Assembly: GCF_017744045.1 (NCBI RefSeq)
Contig: NZ_JAGHRD010000008.1
Source: Pelagimonas sp017744045
Lineage (GTDB): Bacteria > Pseudomonadota > Alphaproteobacteria > Rhodobacterales > Rhodobacteraceae
Strand: one strand, 5' to 3'
Length of the DNA: 64,000 bases
Shown here: piece by piece, positions 8,473 through 17,361 of the stretch
Numbering within the stretch: the stretch's first letter is position 1
Layout: each line of letters begins with the position of its first letter
Position numbers and translations under genes: made by a program
The notes under the pieces: generated by a model
What the model was told of the DNA's origin: nothing
What the model saw: the letters and a program-made list of their open reading frames with translations, nothing else
Database searches by the model: none

Positions 8473-9323
8473 TCACTGTTTTCGGAGCCACGGGCACGAC
8501 TGGCGCGCCCCTCGTCGATACGCTTCTGGCAAAAGGCGCGACCGTGCGCGCTGTCACCAGCGACCTTTCAAAGTTAGACGCGCTAAAGGCCAAAGCATGC
8601 GAGGCGGTCGTCGCGGATTTCACGGACCCTGCCGCGCTGGCGCGGGCCTGTGACGGGGCAGAAAAGATATACCTGGTCACGCCTGCCCATCTGAACATGC
8701 GCCAGTGGAAGGCGAACGTGATCGAGGCAGCCAAGGCCGCGGGCGTGCGCCATATCGTTGTGGCCACGGGGCTTGGCGCGTCGCCCAAGGCGGGGCTGAC
8801 CTTTGGAAAGTGGCATTCCGAAACCCAGGAACTGCTGAAGCAAAGCGGCCTTGACTGGACCTTTGTCCAGCCGACCTATTTCATGCAGAACCTGCTGTGG
8901 CAGGCCGGCAACATTTCAAAGGACGCCGTGTACTATGACGATCTGGGCGGCCCTGTGGCCTGGATCGACGCCCGCGACATCGCGGATGTCGCCGCCGAGG
9001 CGCTGACCGCTCCGGGGTACGAAGGCAAGGGTCTTGGTCTGACTGGGCCCGAAGCTCTTGCCGGAGAGGACATCGCAGCGCTTCTGTCCGAGGTGACCGG
9101 GCGCGCTGTCACCTGCGCCCCCCTGTCGGCCGAGGATGCCAAGGCGGGCATGGTGGCTGGCGGAATGCAGGACGAGGTCGCCGGGGCCATGGTCGAATTG
9201 GCTTCCATCGCGCCCAAGGGCTATCTTGCCGGCATAGAAACTACGGTCAGCGACGTGCTGGGACGCCCGGCGCGTCGATTTGCCGATTTCGTCGCCGAAA
9301 ACCGGGCTGCTTTCGTAAAGTAA
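8469..9323 (+). CDS. NmrA-family NAD(P)-binding protein (atypical SDR)
   Basis: A 284-aa protein opening with ITVFGATGTTGAPLVDTLL, the glycine-rich loop of NmrA/HSCARG-like atypical SDRs, followed by a Rossmann fold with the HIVVATGLGASP strand. Members either sense NAD(P) redox state or reduce small molecules; I cannot choose between them. The start overlaps the ligase stop as ATGA, showing tight coupling, and the AraC gene follows 4 bases on. Confidence 0.8.
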   Translation: MITVFGATGTTGAPLVDTLLAKGATVRAVTSDLSKLDALKAKACEAVVADFTDPAALARACDGAEKIYLVTPAHLNMRQWKANVIEAAKAAGVRHIVVATGLGASPKAGLTFGKWHSETQELLKQSGLDWTFVQPTYFMQNLLWQAGNISKDAVYYDDLGGPVAWIDARDIADVAAEALTAPGYEGKGLGLTGPEALAGEDIAALLSEVTGRAVTCAPLSAEDAKAGMVAGGMQDEVAGAMVELASIAPKGYLAGIETTVSDVLGRPARRFADFVAENRAAFVK

Positions 9324-9327
9324 CCTG

Positions 9328-10035
9328 ATGGCGGCGCCGCTTTATCTCGAACTGGCGCCGCCTCTGGAAGCGGCCAAACAGATCGACCATCTGTTCGTGT
9401 TCCGCGATACAGGTGTGCTGAGTGGTTGCGGAAGCGGGCGGTTCGCGACCGATCTCTTTACCCTGTCGATGACGCGCGACGACGCCGATGGCGGTACGCG
9501 TGTCTCGCTGGCACCGCCGCGCCCCGGTTTCACGCCCCGACCAAGGCCGTTTTGCGGCATCGTGGCCGGGCTGCGGCTGTCGCCACGGCCGGAGTGTCTG
9601 CCCGAACCGAAAATGCTGGACACGTTGGCCTTGGAACTGGGCCGCGTACGGACGAGTGACGATGACCTGCCCGCACTCATCGCGGTGCTTGACGGTCTTG
9701 CGAAAGACCTGAGCTTTGCCGCACCAACCGGAGCTTACAGCGACCGGACCAAACGTCGAAAGGTGCGGGCGGAAACCGGCGTGTCGCGGCGGCGGCTTGC
9801 GGCCTCGCGGCGCTTTCGCCTTGCTCTCGGGCAGCTTGCGTCAAAGACCCTGCCACTGAGCGATCTGGCGCTGAACACCGGATATTACGATCAATCTCAT
9901 TTGTCCGCCGCTTGCCGGATCTTCGCCGGCAAACCGCCCGGCGCGTTGCGCGCTCTGTCTATTCCGCGTCGTTTTGACCTTTCGCTACAAGATACGCGCC
10001 TCAAAGACCGCCTAAGATTGGTCATTGACGAATGA
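9328..10035 (+). CDS. AraC-family transcriptional regulator
   Basis: A 235-aa protein whose C-terminal third carries an AraC double-HTH ending LALNTGYYDQSHLSAACRIF followed by GKPPGALR, which matches the second recognition helix and the usual tail. The N-terminal half is a short effector domain I do not recognise. A gap of only 4 bases from the NmrA-like gene means it is co-transcribed with the ligase it may control. It is the only other regulator in the catabolic region. Confidence 0.82.
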   Translation: MAAPLYLELAPPLEAAKQIDHLFVFRDTGVLSGCGSGRFATDLFTLSMTRDDADGGTRVSLAPPRPGFTPRPRPFCGIVAGLRLSPRPECLPEPKMLDTLALELGRVRTSDDDLPALIAVLDGLAKDLSFAAPTGAYSDRTKRRKVRAETGVSRRRLAASRRFRLALGQLASKTLPLSDLALNTGYYDQSHLSAACRIFAGKPPGALRALSIPRRFDLSLQDTRLKDRLRLVIDE

Positions 10036-10056
10036 AATCGAAGAGGAAGACCCGCC

Positions 10057-10512
10057 ATGACACAATTCAAACCGAAAAACCCCGACTATGACGCACGCGT
10101 GCGCAACAGTTTCGATCGCCAGAAGGTGATGAACACGTTGGGGATCAGCATTGCCGAGTTGTTACCCGGCCGCATCGTTCTGGAAATGGCACATCAGGTT
10201 GCCCTGACCCAGCAGCATGGGTTTTTGCATGCCGGAATCGTGTCGACAGCGCTGGACAGCGCCTGCGGATACGCGGCCTTTTCGCTGATGCCCGCGGACG
10301 CGGCAGTGTTGACGGCCGAATTCAAGATCAACCTACTCAACCCGGCGGACGGCGAACGGTTTCGCTTCGTCGCTGACGTGGTGAAACCAGGCAGGACGCT
10401 GACGATATGCGAGGCGCGTGCCTATGCCGTGAAGGGCCAGGATGAAAAGCTCGTCGCAACGATGACCGGAACGCTCATGGCGCTGGTGGGGCGAACCGGC
10501 GTGGCTGGCTGA
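10057..10512 (+). CDS. PaaI-type hotdog thioesterase
   Basis: A 151-aa hotdog protein with QHGFLHAGIVSTALDSACGYAA (the HGG-type helix, here HAG) and a FKINLLNPA strand. It resembles the YigI/PaaI thioesterase branch. A good ribosome site (GAGGAAG) precedes ATG 10057. It is the last gene of the ligase-NmrA-AraC operon and converges on the minus-strand ligase, with 20 bases between the stops. Probable acyl-CoA hydrolase for CoA recovery. Confidence 0.83.
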   Translation: MTQFKPKNPDYDARVRNSFDRQKVMNTLGISIAELLPGRIVLEMAHQVALTQQHGFLHAGIVSTALDSACGYAAFSLMPADAAVLTAEFKINLLNPADGERFRFVADVVKPGRTLTICEARAYAVKGQDEKLVATMTGTLMALVGRTGVAG

Positions 10513-10532
10513 CGATCGGGCCGGAGCGAAAA

Positions 10533-12053
10533 TTAATCTGCGAGCCGGGCTTCGAGGATATGCCGCTGGATCTTGCCACTGGTCGATCTGGGAAAATCCT
10601 CGAACGCGATGAAGCAAATTTCGCGTGGTCGCTTATAGCCAGCCAGGCTTTCGCGGCACAAGTTCAGCAGCGCCTCGGCATCCGGCCCGTCATCGCCACA
10701 GGCAACAAAGGCCACCGGGCTTTCCCCCCATTTCGCGTCGAAGGCCCTGACCACGGCAGCATCGATCACATCGGGATGAGATAGAAGCACACGCTCGATT
10801 TCCGCAGGATAGACGTTCTCGCCGCCCGTCTTAATCAAGTATTTCGCCCGATCCACAAAGTCGACGGTGCCGTCCGCATGGCGCCGGAACAGATCGCCCA
10901 TGTGGAAAAAGCCGTTGCGAAAGTCACGGGCGTTGGTGTCGTCGGCGTTCCAGTACCCGGAAAACAGCGTCGGACCCCGAAGCGCCATTTCGCCCGGCGT
11001 TCCATCGGGGACTTCGCGGTCGTCGGGATCGACCAGCCGCACCTCGCAAAAGGCGCTGATGCGCTTGGACAGCCGGTCCGGGGTCACACCCGGCGCGATC
11101 AGATCGGCGGTTCCCGGCGGCAGGCCGGTTTCGGTCGCCCCGAAGGAATTCAGGTAAGGCGTGTCCAGAAGACCGGTCAGTTCCGCGATCTGATGTGGCG
11201 GCACCAGATCGGCCATTGCCCCGCAAACCTTGATCCCCTTCAGCGGCAAAGGGTTGGCGTGCCGTTCGTTAATAAAAGCCTCCAGTGCCCCGGGCATCAT
11301 CACGAACCAGCCGATCCTGTGGCGTGACAGCGCCTCGTTGATGACGGCGGGCTGCAGCCCGTCCACCATCACCACGGTCCCTCCCCGCAGGATCGTTGCC
11401 AGCGCATGATCGGTGGAGGCCATGTGGAACATCGGCGCCCAGGCGATGAACCCGTCGCCGGGATCCAGCGCCAGCTGGGCCGCAAAAACCATGGATCGGG
11501 CGATATGCGCGCGGTGGCTGATAAGCGCCCCCTTGGGCAGGCCCGTGGTCCCCGAGGTATAGAGGATCGTCAGACCGGCCTCGGGGTCGTCGACCATGGT
11601 TCCGGTGCGCGGGTCCGGCCCGGCCCCGGCAATGGCCGTTTCCAGGTCTGGCCCGACGGTCAGACAGGGTGTCGACGCGACGGCGCGATACGCTTCTGAA
11701 AGTTCCGGTTCGACAACCGCGAGCACCGGCTCGACCAGATCGATGCAGTGCCACAGTTCATCGGGGGCAAGCCGCCAGTTCAGGCAAGCGACAATTGCGC
11801 CGATTCCCGCCGCTGCAAGTTCGACCTCCAGGTATTCTGAGCGGTTATGCGACAGGATCGCGATCCTGTCTCCGGGCGCCACGCCTCGTGCCAGAAAGAC
11901 AGCCGCCAGACGATCGACCCGCTCCAGCAGTTCTGCATAGGTCAGTTTCCTGCTGCCGTCCTCGATGGCGAGGGCGCGGGCGCAGTCATGTGCGCGGGTT
12001 CGAAAGATCGAATACAGATCAGCGCGCCCCGCGCGGATGACGTCGGTCAGCAT
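10533..12053 (-). CDS. Acyl-CoA ligase (FadD/AMP-binding family)
   Basis: A 506-aa AMP-binding ligase with P-loop ILYTSGTTGLPKGALIS, A5 region NSFGATETG, the GYWN and FHMGDLFRRH motifs, hinge YLIKTGGENVYPAEIE and the catalytic Lys in RSTSGKIQRH. The layout is that of medium-chain or cyclic acid ligases (AliA/BadA-like length) and it could activate the pathway's entry substrate. It lies downstream of the FadH-like gene (26-base gap) and so falls under operator 2 if co-transcribed. Substrate assignment is inference. Confidence 0.9.
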   Translation of the reverse strand: MLTDVIRAGRADLYSIFRTRAHDCARALAIEDGSRKLTYAELLERVDRLAAVFLARGVAPGDRIAILSHNRSEYLEVELAAAGIGAIVACLNWRLAPDELWHCIDLVEPVLAVVEPELSEAYRAVASTPCLTVGPDLETAIAGAGPDPRTGTMVDDPEAGLTILYTSGTTGLPKGALISHRAHIARSMVFAAQLALDPGDGFIAWAPMFHMASTDHALATILRGGTVVMVDGLQPAVINEALSRHRIGWFVMMPGALEAFINERHANPLPLKGIKVCGAMADLVPPHQIAELTGLLDTPYLNSFGATETGLPPGTADLIAPGVTPDRLSKRISAFCEVRLVDPDDREVPDGTPGEMALRGPTLFSGYWNADDTNARDFRNGFFHMGDLFRRHADGTVDFVDRAKYLIKTGGENVYPAEIERVLLSHPDVIDAAVVRAFDAKWGESPVAFVACGDDGPDAEALLNLCRESLAGYKRPREICFIAFEDFPRSTSGKIQRHILEARLAD

Positions 12054-12079
12054 AGTTTCCCCCTTGCCCGAGCCTCGGT

Positions 12080-14113
12080 TCAGAGACCCTGCGCCAGGCG
12101 CACGCCCTCATCAATGGCGCGCAGCGCATCCAGTTCCGCGGCCTCCTTTGCCCCGCCGATCATCGTAACCAGGACGCCGCGCGCGGCAAGCTCTTGGGCC
12201 AGGACCCGTTCTGGTTCCTGACCGGTGCACAGCACAATTGTATCGGCTGCGATGACCTTTGGCATTCCGTCCGCGACGATATGCAGTCCCGCATCGTCGA
12301 TATGTTCATAGGTCACGCCGCCCATTGCCTCGACCCCATGTTTGCGCAGCGCGTTGCGCAGGATCCACCCTGTCGAAACACCGAGCCCCGCCCCCGGTTT
12401 GGCTGCCTTGCGTTGCAGCATGACGACCTTGCGGCGCGACGGTTTGGGTGCCAGAGGGTCTCCCGCCAGGGCACCTGAGGAGACAAATTCGGGGTCCACA
12501 CCCCAGGTTTCGCAAAAGACGTCGGAGTTGGCGGTCTCGGCGGGTTCGGTCACCAAGAACTCGGCCACATCATGACCGATGCCCCCTGCCCCCATCACTA
12601 CGATACGGTCGCCCGCCACGCGGTCGCCGGACAGAATTTCGGCATAAGTCGCGACGCTGGGATGGTCGATACCCGGCAGGTCGGGAATACGCGGCGTGAC
12701 CCCGGTGGCGATGACCACATGGTCAAATCCCTCAAGATCGCTCGCCTCTGCCCGCTGTCCCAGACGCTGCGTGACCCCGTGTTTCTGCATCTGACCGGCA
12801 TAATACCGCAGGGTTTCGTCGAATTCGTCCTTGCCTGGTGCGGCGCGGGCCAGATTCAGCTGACCGCCCAATTTGTCCTGCGTTTCGAACAGGGTGACAT
12901 CGTGGCCCAGCCGCGCCGCCTCGGCGGCTGTGGCCATACCAGCGGCACCACCGCCGACGACGGCCACTTTCTTTGGCGCGTCGGTTGGCGTATCCTGGAA
13001 TTCGGTTTCGCGCCCGGCCCTTGGATTGACCAGACATCCGACCGGCCGGTCCGAAAAAATGAAATCCAGGCAGGCCTGGTTGCAGGCAATGCAGGTGTTG
13101 ATCTCGTCTGCGCGGCCCTCGCGCGCCTTTTTCACGAAATGCGGATCGGCAAGAAACGGTCGCGCCATCGAGATCATGTCCGCATCGCCAGAGGCAAGTA
13201 TGTCTTCGGCAAGCTGGGGTGTGTTGATCCGGTTCGAGGCAACTACCGGGATCGATACCGCCGCTTTGACGTTGGCTGCCGCCTTGCGCCAGGCACCGCG
13301 CGGCACCGGATAGGCGATCGTCGGCACGCGGGCCTCGTGCCAGCCGATGCCGGTGTTCAGGATATCCGCACCTGCAGCCTCGATCTTGCGGGCCAGTGCG
13401 GCAATTTCATCGGCGGGCGCGCCGCCCTCGACCAGATCGGCCGCCGAAATCCGGTAGATGACCAGAAAGTCGGGGCCGCAACGTTCGCGCACCGCGCGCA
13501 CGATATCGACCGGGAATCGGTGGCGGTTCGCGGCGCTGCCGCCCCAGTCGTCTTGGCGCTTGTTGGTGTGGGTGACGGTGAATTCGTTGATCAGGTATCC
13601 CTCGGACCCCATGATCTCGACGCCATCAAAGCCTGCGGCCAGCGCATTGGCGGCCGCCACGGCAAAATCCTCGATGGTACGGAGAATGTCGGCTTCGGTC
13701 ATATCACGCGGGGTGAAACGGTTGATCGGGGCGCGGATCGGCGACGGGGCCACACACCCTTCGATCTTGGCATAGCGCCCGGCGTGGAGGAGTTGCGCGC
13801 AGATCAGGCTGCCTTCGGCCTGCACCGCCTCGCAGATCGGGCGCAGGTCAAGCGCTTCTTCCGGGTCATCGATTCTCGGACCTTCTGGATCGAATATGCC
13901 CTCGGCATTGGGCGAAAATCCGCCGGTGACCAGAATCGCCGCCTCCCCCCGCGCCCGCTCAGAGTAAAAAGCGACCTGTTTGGCTATGCCGTCAGGCTCG
14001 GTTTCCAACCGCGTGTGCATCGACCCCATGATGACACGATTTCGCAATGTATGCTGGCCTGCGCGGATGGGCGAGAGCATGGTTTCAAAGCTTCCATCTG
14101 GTCTATTTTTCAC
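12080..14113 (-). CDS. fadH: FadH-like 2,4-dienoyl-CoA reductase (OYE/4Fe-4S/FAD)
   Basis: At 677 aa it has the full three-part build: an N-terminal old-yellow-enzyme barrel (FMN), a 4Fe-4S motif Cys-x2-Cys-x3-Cys-x11-Cys (CIACNQACLDFIF... to VGCLVNP), then FAD- and NAD(P)-binding domains (VAVVGGGAAGM and VVMGAGGIGHD). FadH enzymes remove the C4 double bond of dienoyl-CoAs; relatives reduce trimethylamine or enone substrates. I chose GTG 14113 because GAGGAGG sits 9 bases upstream; ATG 14080 lacks such a site. Operator 2 lies 37 bases upstream, shared with the divergent AliB-like operon. It would handle pre-existing unsaturation in the substrate. Confidence 0.9.
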   Translation of the reverse strand: MKNRPDGSFETMLSPIRAGQHTLRNRVIMGSMHTRLETEPDGIAKQVAFYSERARGEAAILVTGGFSPNAEGIFDPEGPRIDDPEEALDLRPICEAVQAEGSLICAQLLHAGRYAKIEGCVAPSPIRAPINRFTPRDMTEADILRTIEDFAVAAANALAAGFDGVEIMGSEGYLINEFTVTHTNKRQDDWGGSAANRHRFPVDIVRAVRERCGPDFLVIYRISAADLVEGGAPADEIAALARKIEAAGADILNTGIGWHEARVPTIAYPVPRGAWRKAAANVKAAVSIPVVASNRINTPQLAEDILASGDADMISMARPFLADPHFVKKAREGRADEINTCIACNQACLDFIFSDRPVGCLVNPRAGRETEFQDTPTDAPKKVAVVGGGAAGMATAAEAARLGHDVTLFETQDKLGGQLNLARAAPGKDEFDETLRYYAGQMQKHGVTQRLGQRAEASDLEGFDHVVIATGVTPRIPDLPGIDHPSVATYAEILSGDRVAGDRIVVMGAGGIGHDVAEFLVTEPAETANSDVFCETWGVDPEFVSSGALAGDPLAPKPSRRKVVMLQRKAAKPGAGLGVSTGWILRNALRKHGVEAMGGVTYEHIDDAGLHIVADGMPKVIAADTIVLCTGQEPERVLAQELAARGVLVTMIGGAKEAAELDALRAIDEGVRLAQGL

Positions 14114-14150
14114 TTTGGTTCTCCTCCTCAAAACTGCACTTGATATACAT

Positions 14151-14166
14151 TCTAACATTTGTTAGA
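14151..14166. promoter_or_regulatory. TetR operator 2 between FadH-like and AliB-like operons
   Basis: TCTAACA-TT-TGTTAGA, perfect 7-base arms. On the plus strand it lies between -35 TTGATA (14140-14145) and -10 TAGATT (14163-14168) with a 17-base spacer. On the minus strand it overlaps -10 TAGAAT (14149-14154). One site could silence both divergent operons. Confidence 0.85.
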
Positions 14167-14206
14167 TTTTTGGAAAGAAGATTTTCGCTCACGGGGAGGA
14201 GCACCG

Positions 14207-15388
14207 ATGCAATTCCAGCCTACAGACGATCAGAAGGCGTTTCGCGAGACCGCAAAGCGCTTCGCAACTGAAAGGCTTGCGCCCACATATCAAGAACGCG
14301 CCAGCGGCCATACATTCGACCGTGCGCTGATCAAGGAGATGGGCGCACTGGGGCTGATCGGGGCCGATCTGCCCGAGGAATTCGGGGGTCTCGGCGAAAG
14401 CTCTGTCACGTCAGGGCTGATCGTCGAAGAGATCGCCTATGCCGATTTCAACGCAAGTTACGTGCAGCTTCTGGGCTCTCTCATGGGCGGAATGGTTGCC
14501 AAACATGCCTCCAAGGACATCGCGTCGGAATGGGTGCCCAAGGTTGTTTCGGGTGATGCGGTCATTGGCCTGGGCCTGACAGAGCCGCGCGGCGGTTCGG
14601 ATGCGGCGAACCTGATTCTGAGGGCCGAGAAATCCGGCAACGGCTGGCGGCTGAACGGTGAAAAGACATCCATGAGTTTTGCCAGTCAGGCGGATGCGGC
14701 GGTCGTCTTTGCCCGTACCGGCGATCCTGACGGCGGCTCACGCGGGGTCAGCGCCTTTTTCGTCGATCTGAACCAGGAAGGCATCAAGCGCACCCATTTT
14801 GACGACATCGGCACCAAGCCTGTCGGGCGCGGCTCGGTTTTCTTTGACGATGTTTTCGTGCCGGCTGAAAACATGATGGCGGAACAGGACCGTGCCTTTG
14901 GCACGATCATGGCGGGCTTCGACTATTCCCGCGCACTGATCGGGCTGGAGTGCCTGGGGGCCGCGCAAGCGTCGGTGGATGAAACCTGGGCCTACGTTCA
15001 GGAGCGCGAGGCATTCGGAGCCCCGATCGTGCAGTATCAGGGTGTCAGCTTTCCCTTGGCCGAGGCCGAGACCCAACTGACCATGATGCGCCAGCTTTGC
15101 TATTACACGCTGGACCTGCGCGACCGTGGCCTGCCCCACACCTCTCAGGCCGCCATGTGCAAATGGTACCTGCCCAAAACCGCCTGCGAGATCCTGCACC
15201 AGTGCCTGATCCTGCACGGACATTACGGCTACACCACCGACCTGCCCCACCACCAGCGCTACAACGATGTGCTCGGCTTGCAGATCGGTGACGGCACCGC
15301 GCAGATCCAGAAGCTGGTGATCGCCCGCGAGAAGGTCGGTCGCATGGCGCTGCAGTATGACAAGAAGGCGAAGGGAGCCTCGAAATGA
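14207..15388 (+). CDS. aliB: AliB-like cyclohexanecarboxyl-CoA dehydrogenase
   Basis: A 393-aa acyl-CoA dehydrogenase. The C-terminal features GFDYSRALIGLE, HGHYGYTTDLPHHQRY and VLGLQIGDGTAQIQKLVI agree with my memory of alicyclic acyl-CoA dehydrogenases (AliB of R. palustris and the cyclohexane-1-carbonyl-CoA dehydrogenases of Geobacter/Syntrophus). The usual Glu base of the LDLER helix is replaced (FDYSR), as in that subgroup. ATG 14207 is preceded by GGGGAGGA and 41 bases by operator 2. It heads the longest operon here and would introduce the first ring or chain double bond. The alicyclic specificity is an inference from similarity. Confidence 0.85.
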   Translation: MQFQPTDDQKAFRETAKRFATERLAPTYQERASGHTFDRALIKEMGALGLIGADLPEEFGGLGESSVTSGLIVEEIAYADFNASYVQLLGSLMGGMVAKHASKDIASEWVPKVVSGDAVIGLGLTEPRGGSDAANLILRAEKSGNGWRLNGEKTSMSFASQADAAVVFARTGDPDGGSRGVSAFFVDLNQEGIKRTHFDDIGTKPVGRGSVFFDDVFVPAENMMAEQDRAFGTIMAGFDYSRALIGLECLGAAQASVDETWAYVQEREAFGAPIVQYQGVSFPLAEAETQLTMMRQLCYYTLDLRDRGLPHTSQAAMCKWYLPKTACEILHQCLILHGHYGYTTDLPHHQRYNDVLGLQIGDGTAQIQKLVIAREKVGRMALQYDKKAKGASK

Positions 15389-16164
15389 GCGACCCCATCC
15401 TCGTCACTTCCGAGGGCAACACCGGCATCATCGAACTGGCCCGCCCCGAGAAATTCAATTGCCTATCACTTGAGGTGCATGAGCGCATTTCTGCTGCGCG
15501 GTCGGAATTCGAGGCGAACCCCGCTATTCGGGCGATCCTGATCCGGGCACAAGGCAAGAACTTTTGCACCGGCGCCGATCTGGTGGAAGTGAAAGGTAAA
15601 TTGAACGATCCCGCCGCGCTGGACCATTTCATCGCCTTTGGCATGAACAACCTGCGTGCGCTCGAAACCTCCTCCCTCCCTGTCGTGGTGGCAGTGCAGG
15701 GGTTGTGTCTGGCCGGCGGGATCGAACTGATGCTGGCATGCGATGTGTGCTTTGCGGCCGAAAGCGCCCAGTTTGGCGATCAGCACGCGCAATTCGGGCT
15801 GATTCCCGGTTGGGGTGGCTCGCAGCGGTTGACACGGTTGATGGGGCAGCGCAGGGCGCTCGACCTGATGTTCTCGGCCCGCTGGCTCAAGTCGGACGAG
15901 GCCAAAGAGGCCGGATTGGTCAACTACATCGTGCCGGATGCGGATCTGCACAAGATCTCGCTGGAATACTGCGAGAAAATCGCCACCCGTTCACGTCCCG
16001 GCATCGCCGAGATGAAGCGGTTGGCGCGCGAAGGCGCGGACCTTGGTATCGACCAGCAGATGCGGCTTGAGCGCGATGCCGCCGTGCGCGCACTGCCCAG
16101 CGATGACGTGGCCGAGGGCCTCGACGCATTCGAGAACCGGCGCGCCCCCGAATTCAAGGCTTGA
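15385..16164 (+). CDS. Crotonase-family enoyl-CoA hydratase-like protein
   Basis: A 259-aa crotonase with NFCTGADLVEV and LCLAGGIELMLACD. The first hydratase Glu (GGIE) is present, but at the second position the loop reads FGDQHAQFGLIPGWGG, with His in place of Glu. This variant occurs in many uncharacterised crotonases; the reaction may be hydration of a hindered enoyl-CoA, isomerisation or hydrolysis. Its start overlaps the AliB-like stop (ATGA), so the two enzymes are probably consecutive steps. It does not look like BadK or BadI. Confidence 0.87.
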   Translation: MSDPILVTSEGNTGIIELARPEKFNCLSLEVHERISAARSEFEANPAIRAILIRAQGKNFCTGADLVEVKGKLNDPAALDHFIAFGMNNLRALETSSLPVVVAVQGLCLAGGIELMLACDVCFAAESAQFGDQHAQFGLIPGWGGSQRLTRLMGQRRALDLMFSARWLKSDEAKEAGLVNYIVPDADLHKISLEYCEKIATRSRPGIAEMKRLAREGADLGIDQQMRLERDAAVRALPSDDVAEGLDAFENRRAPEFKA

Positions 16165-16173
16165 GGACGAAAC

Positions 16174-17334
16174 ATGGATTTCATTTTGAACGACGAACAA
16201 CGCCAGATTTACGACTATGGCGGCCAGCTGGCGCAGAAGTTCGATAACGATTACTGGCTGAGACACGCACGCAAGCACGAGTTTCCGCACGAAATGTTCC
16301 GCCAGATCGCCGATGACGGCTTCCTCGGCATCATGGTGCCCGAGGAATATGGCGGCGCGGGCCTTGGCATGACCGAAATGGCCCTGTTCATGGAGGGCAC
16401 CGCCAATCACGGCATTCCGCTTTTGATGATGGTGGTCGGGCCGACCATGTCGCTGGCCCATATCGCCAGCCACGGGAGCGAGTTCCACAAGAAAGAACTG
16501 CTGCCGGCTGCCTGCCGCGGTGATATCCAGTTCTGTTTCGCGATCACCGAACCGGGGGCCGGGTCGAACACGATGAAGGCCACTACGCTGGCCAAGCGTC
16601 GAGGCAACCGGTTCAGCCTGTCGGGCGAAAAGACCTTCATCACCGGGGCCGAAGTGGCCGACTACTGCCTCGTGGTGGCGCGGACCAAACCGCATACCGA
16701 GGTCAGCCGCAAGACCGACGGCTTTACCCTGTTCGCCGTGGATCTGAATAAAAAAGGCGTCGACAAGCAGCGGGTGAAGATCTCGATCCCCCTGCCCGAG
16801 GAGCAGTGGACACTGTTCTTCGACGATGTGGATCTCGGCCCCGAGGATGTGGTCGGCGAGGTGGACGAAGGGTTCTCGATCCTGTTCGACAGCCTCAACC
16901 CCGAGCGCATCATCCTGGCCGCCTTGTGCTGCGGCATCGGCCGGTTCGCCCTGAACAAGGGCGTGGCCTATGCCTCCGAGCGCAATGTGTTCGGCCAACC
17001 CATCGGTGCGCACCAGGGCGTGCAGCATCCGATGGCCAAGGCGCATACGGCAGTCGAAATGGCCAGTCTGATGACCCGGCGCGCGGCATGGGAGTTCGAC
17101 AACAAGCTGCCTGCCGGTGCGTCGTCGAACATGGCGAAATATGCCGCCGCCGAAGCCGGGATCGAAGCGGTCGACGCGGCGCTTCAGGCGCATGGTGGAT
17201 CGGGCTTTACCGAAGATACGGGACTTTACGAAATGTACCCGCTGGTCCGCCTGCTGCGCACAGCGCCGGTGAACCGCGAACTGTGCCTGAGCTTTATCGG
17301 CGAAAAGGTCATGGGCCTGCCACGATCCTATTGA
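16174..17334 (+). CDS. Acyl-CoA dehydrogenase
   Basis: A 386-aa acyl-CoA dehydrogenase with ITEPGAGSNTMKAT, FITGAEVADYCLVVAR, the LNPERIILAA helix (Glu at the isovaleryl-type base position) and QAHGGSGFTEDTGLYE. It ends in GLPRSY, a tail shared with the dehydrogenases at 25063 (GMPRSF) and 53232 (GLPKSY), so these three form a local subfamily. It lies 9 bases after the crotonase. Electrons would go to the ETF encoded at 40.7-42.4 kb. Confidence 0.92.
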   Translation: MDFILNDEQRQIYDYGGQLAQKFDNDYWLRHARKHEFPHEMFRQIADDGFLGIMVPEEYGGAGLGMTEMALFMEGTANHGIPLLMMVVGPTMSLAHIASHGSEFHKKELLPAACRGDIQFCFAITEPGAGSNTMKATTLAKRRGNRFSLSGEKTFITGAEVADYCLVVARTKPHTEVSRKTDGFTLFAVDLNKKGVDKQRVKISIPLPEEQWTLFFDDVDLGPEDVVGEVDEGFSILFDSLNPERIILAALCCGIGRFALNKGVAYASERNVFGQPIGAHQGVQHPMAKAHTAVEMASLMTRRAAWEFDNKLPAGASSNMAKYAAAEAGIEAVDAALQAHGGSGFTEDTGLYEMYPLVRLLRTAPVNRELCLSFIGEKVMGLPRSY

Positions 17335-17361
17335 TCGCCATGGCTTGGAACGGAGAACGAC

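Noticed and set aside
15385..16164. Assignment of the crotonase as BadK or BadI to complete a cyclohexanecarboxylate pathway
   Set aside because: The catalytic loop FGDQHAQFG matches neither protein as I recall them, and no other crotonase here fits BadI.
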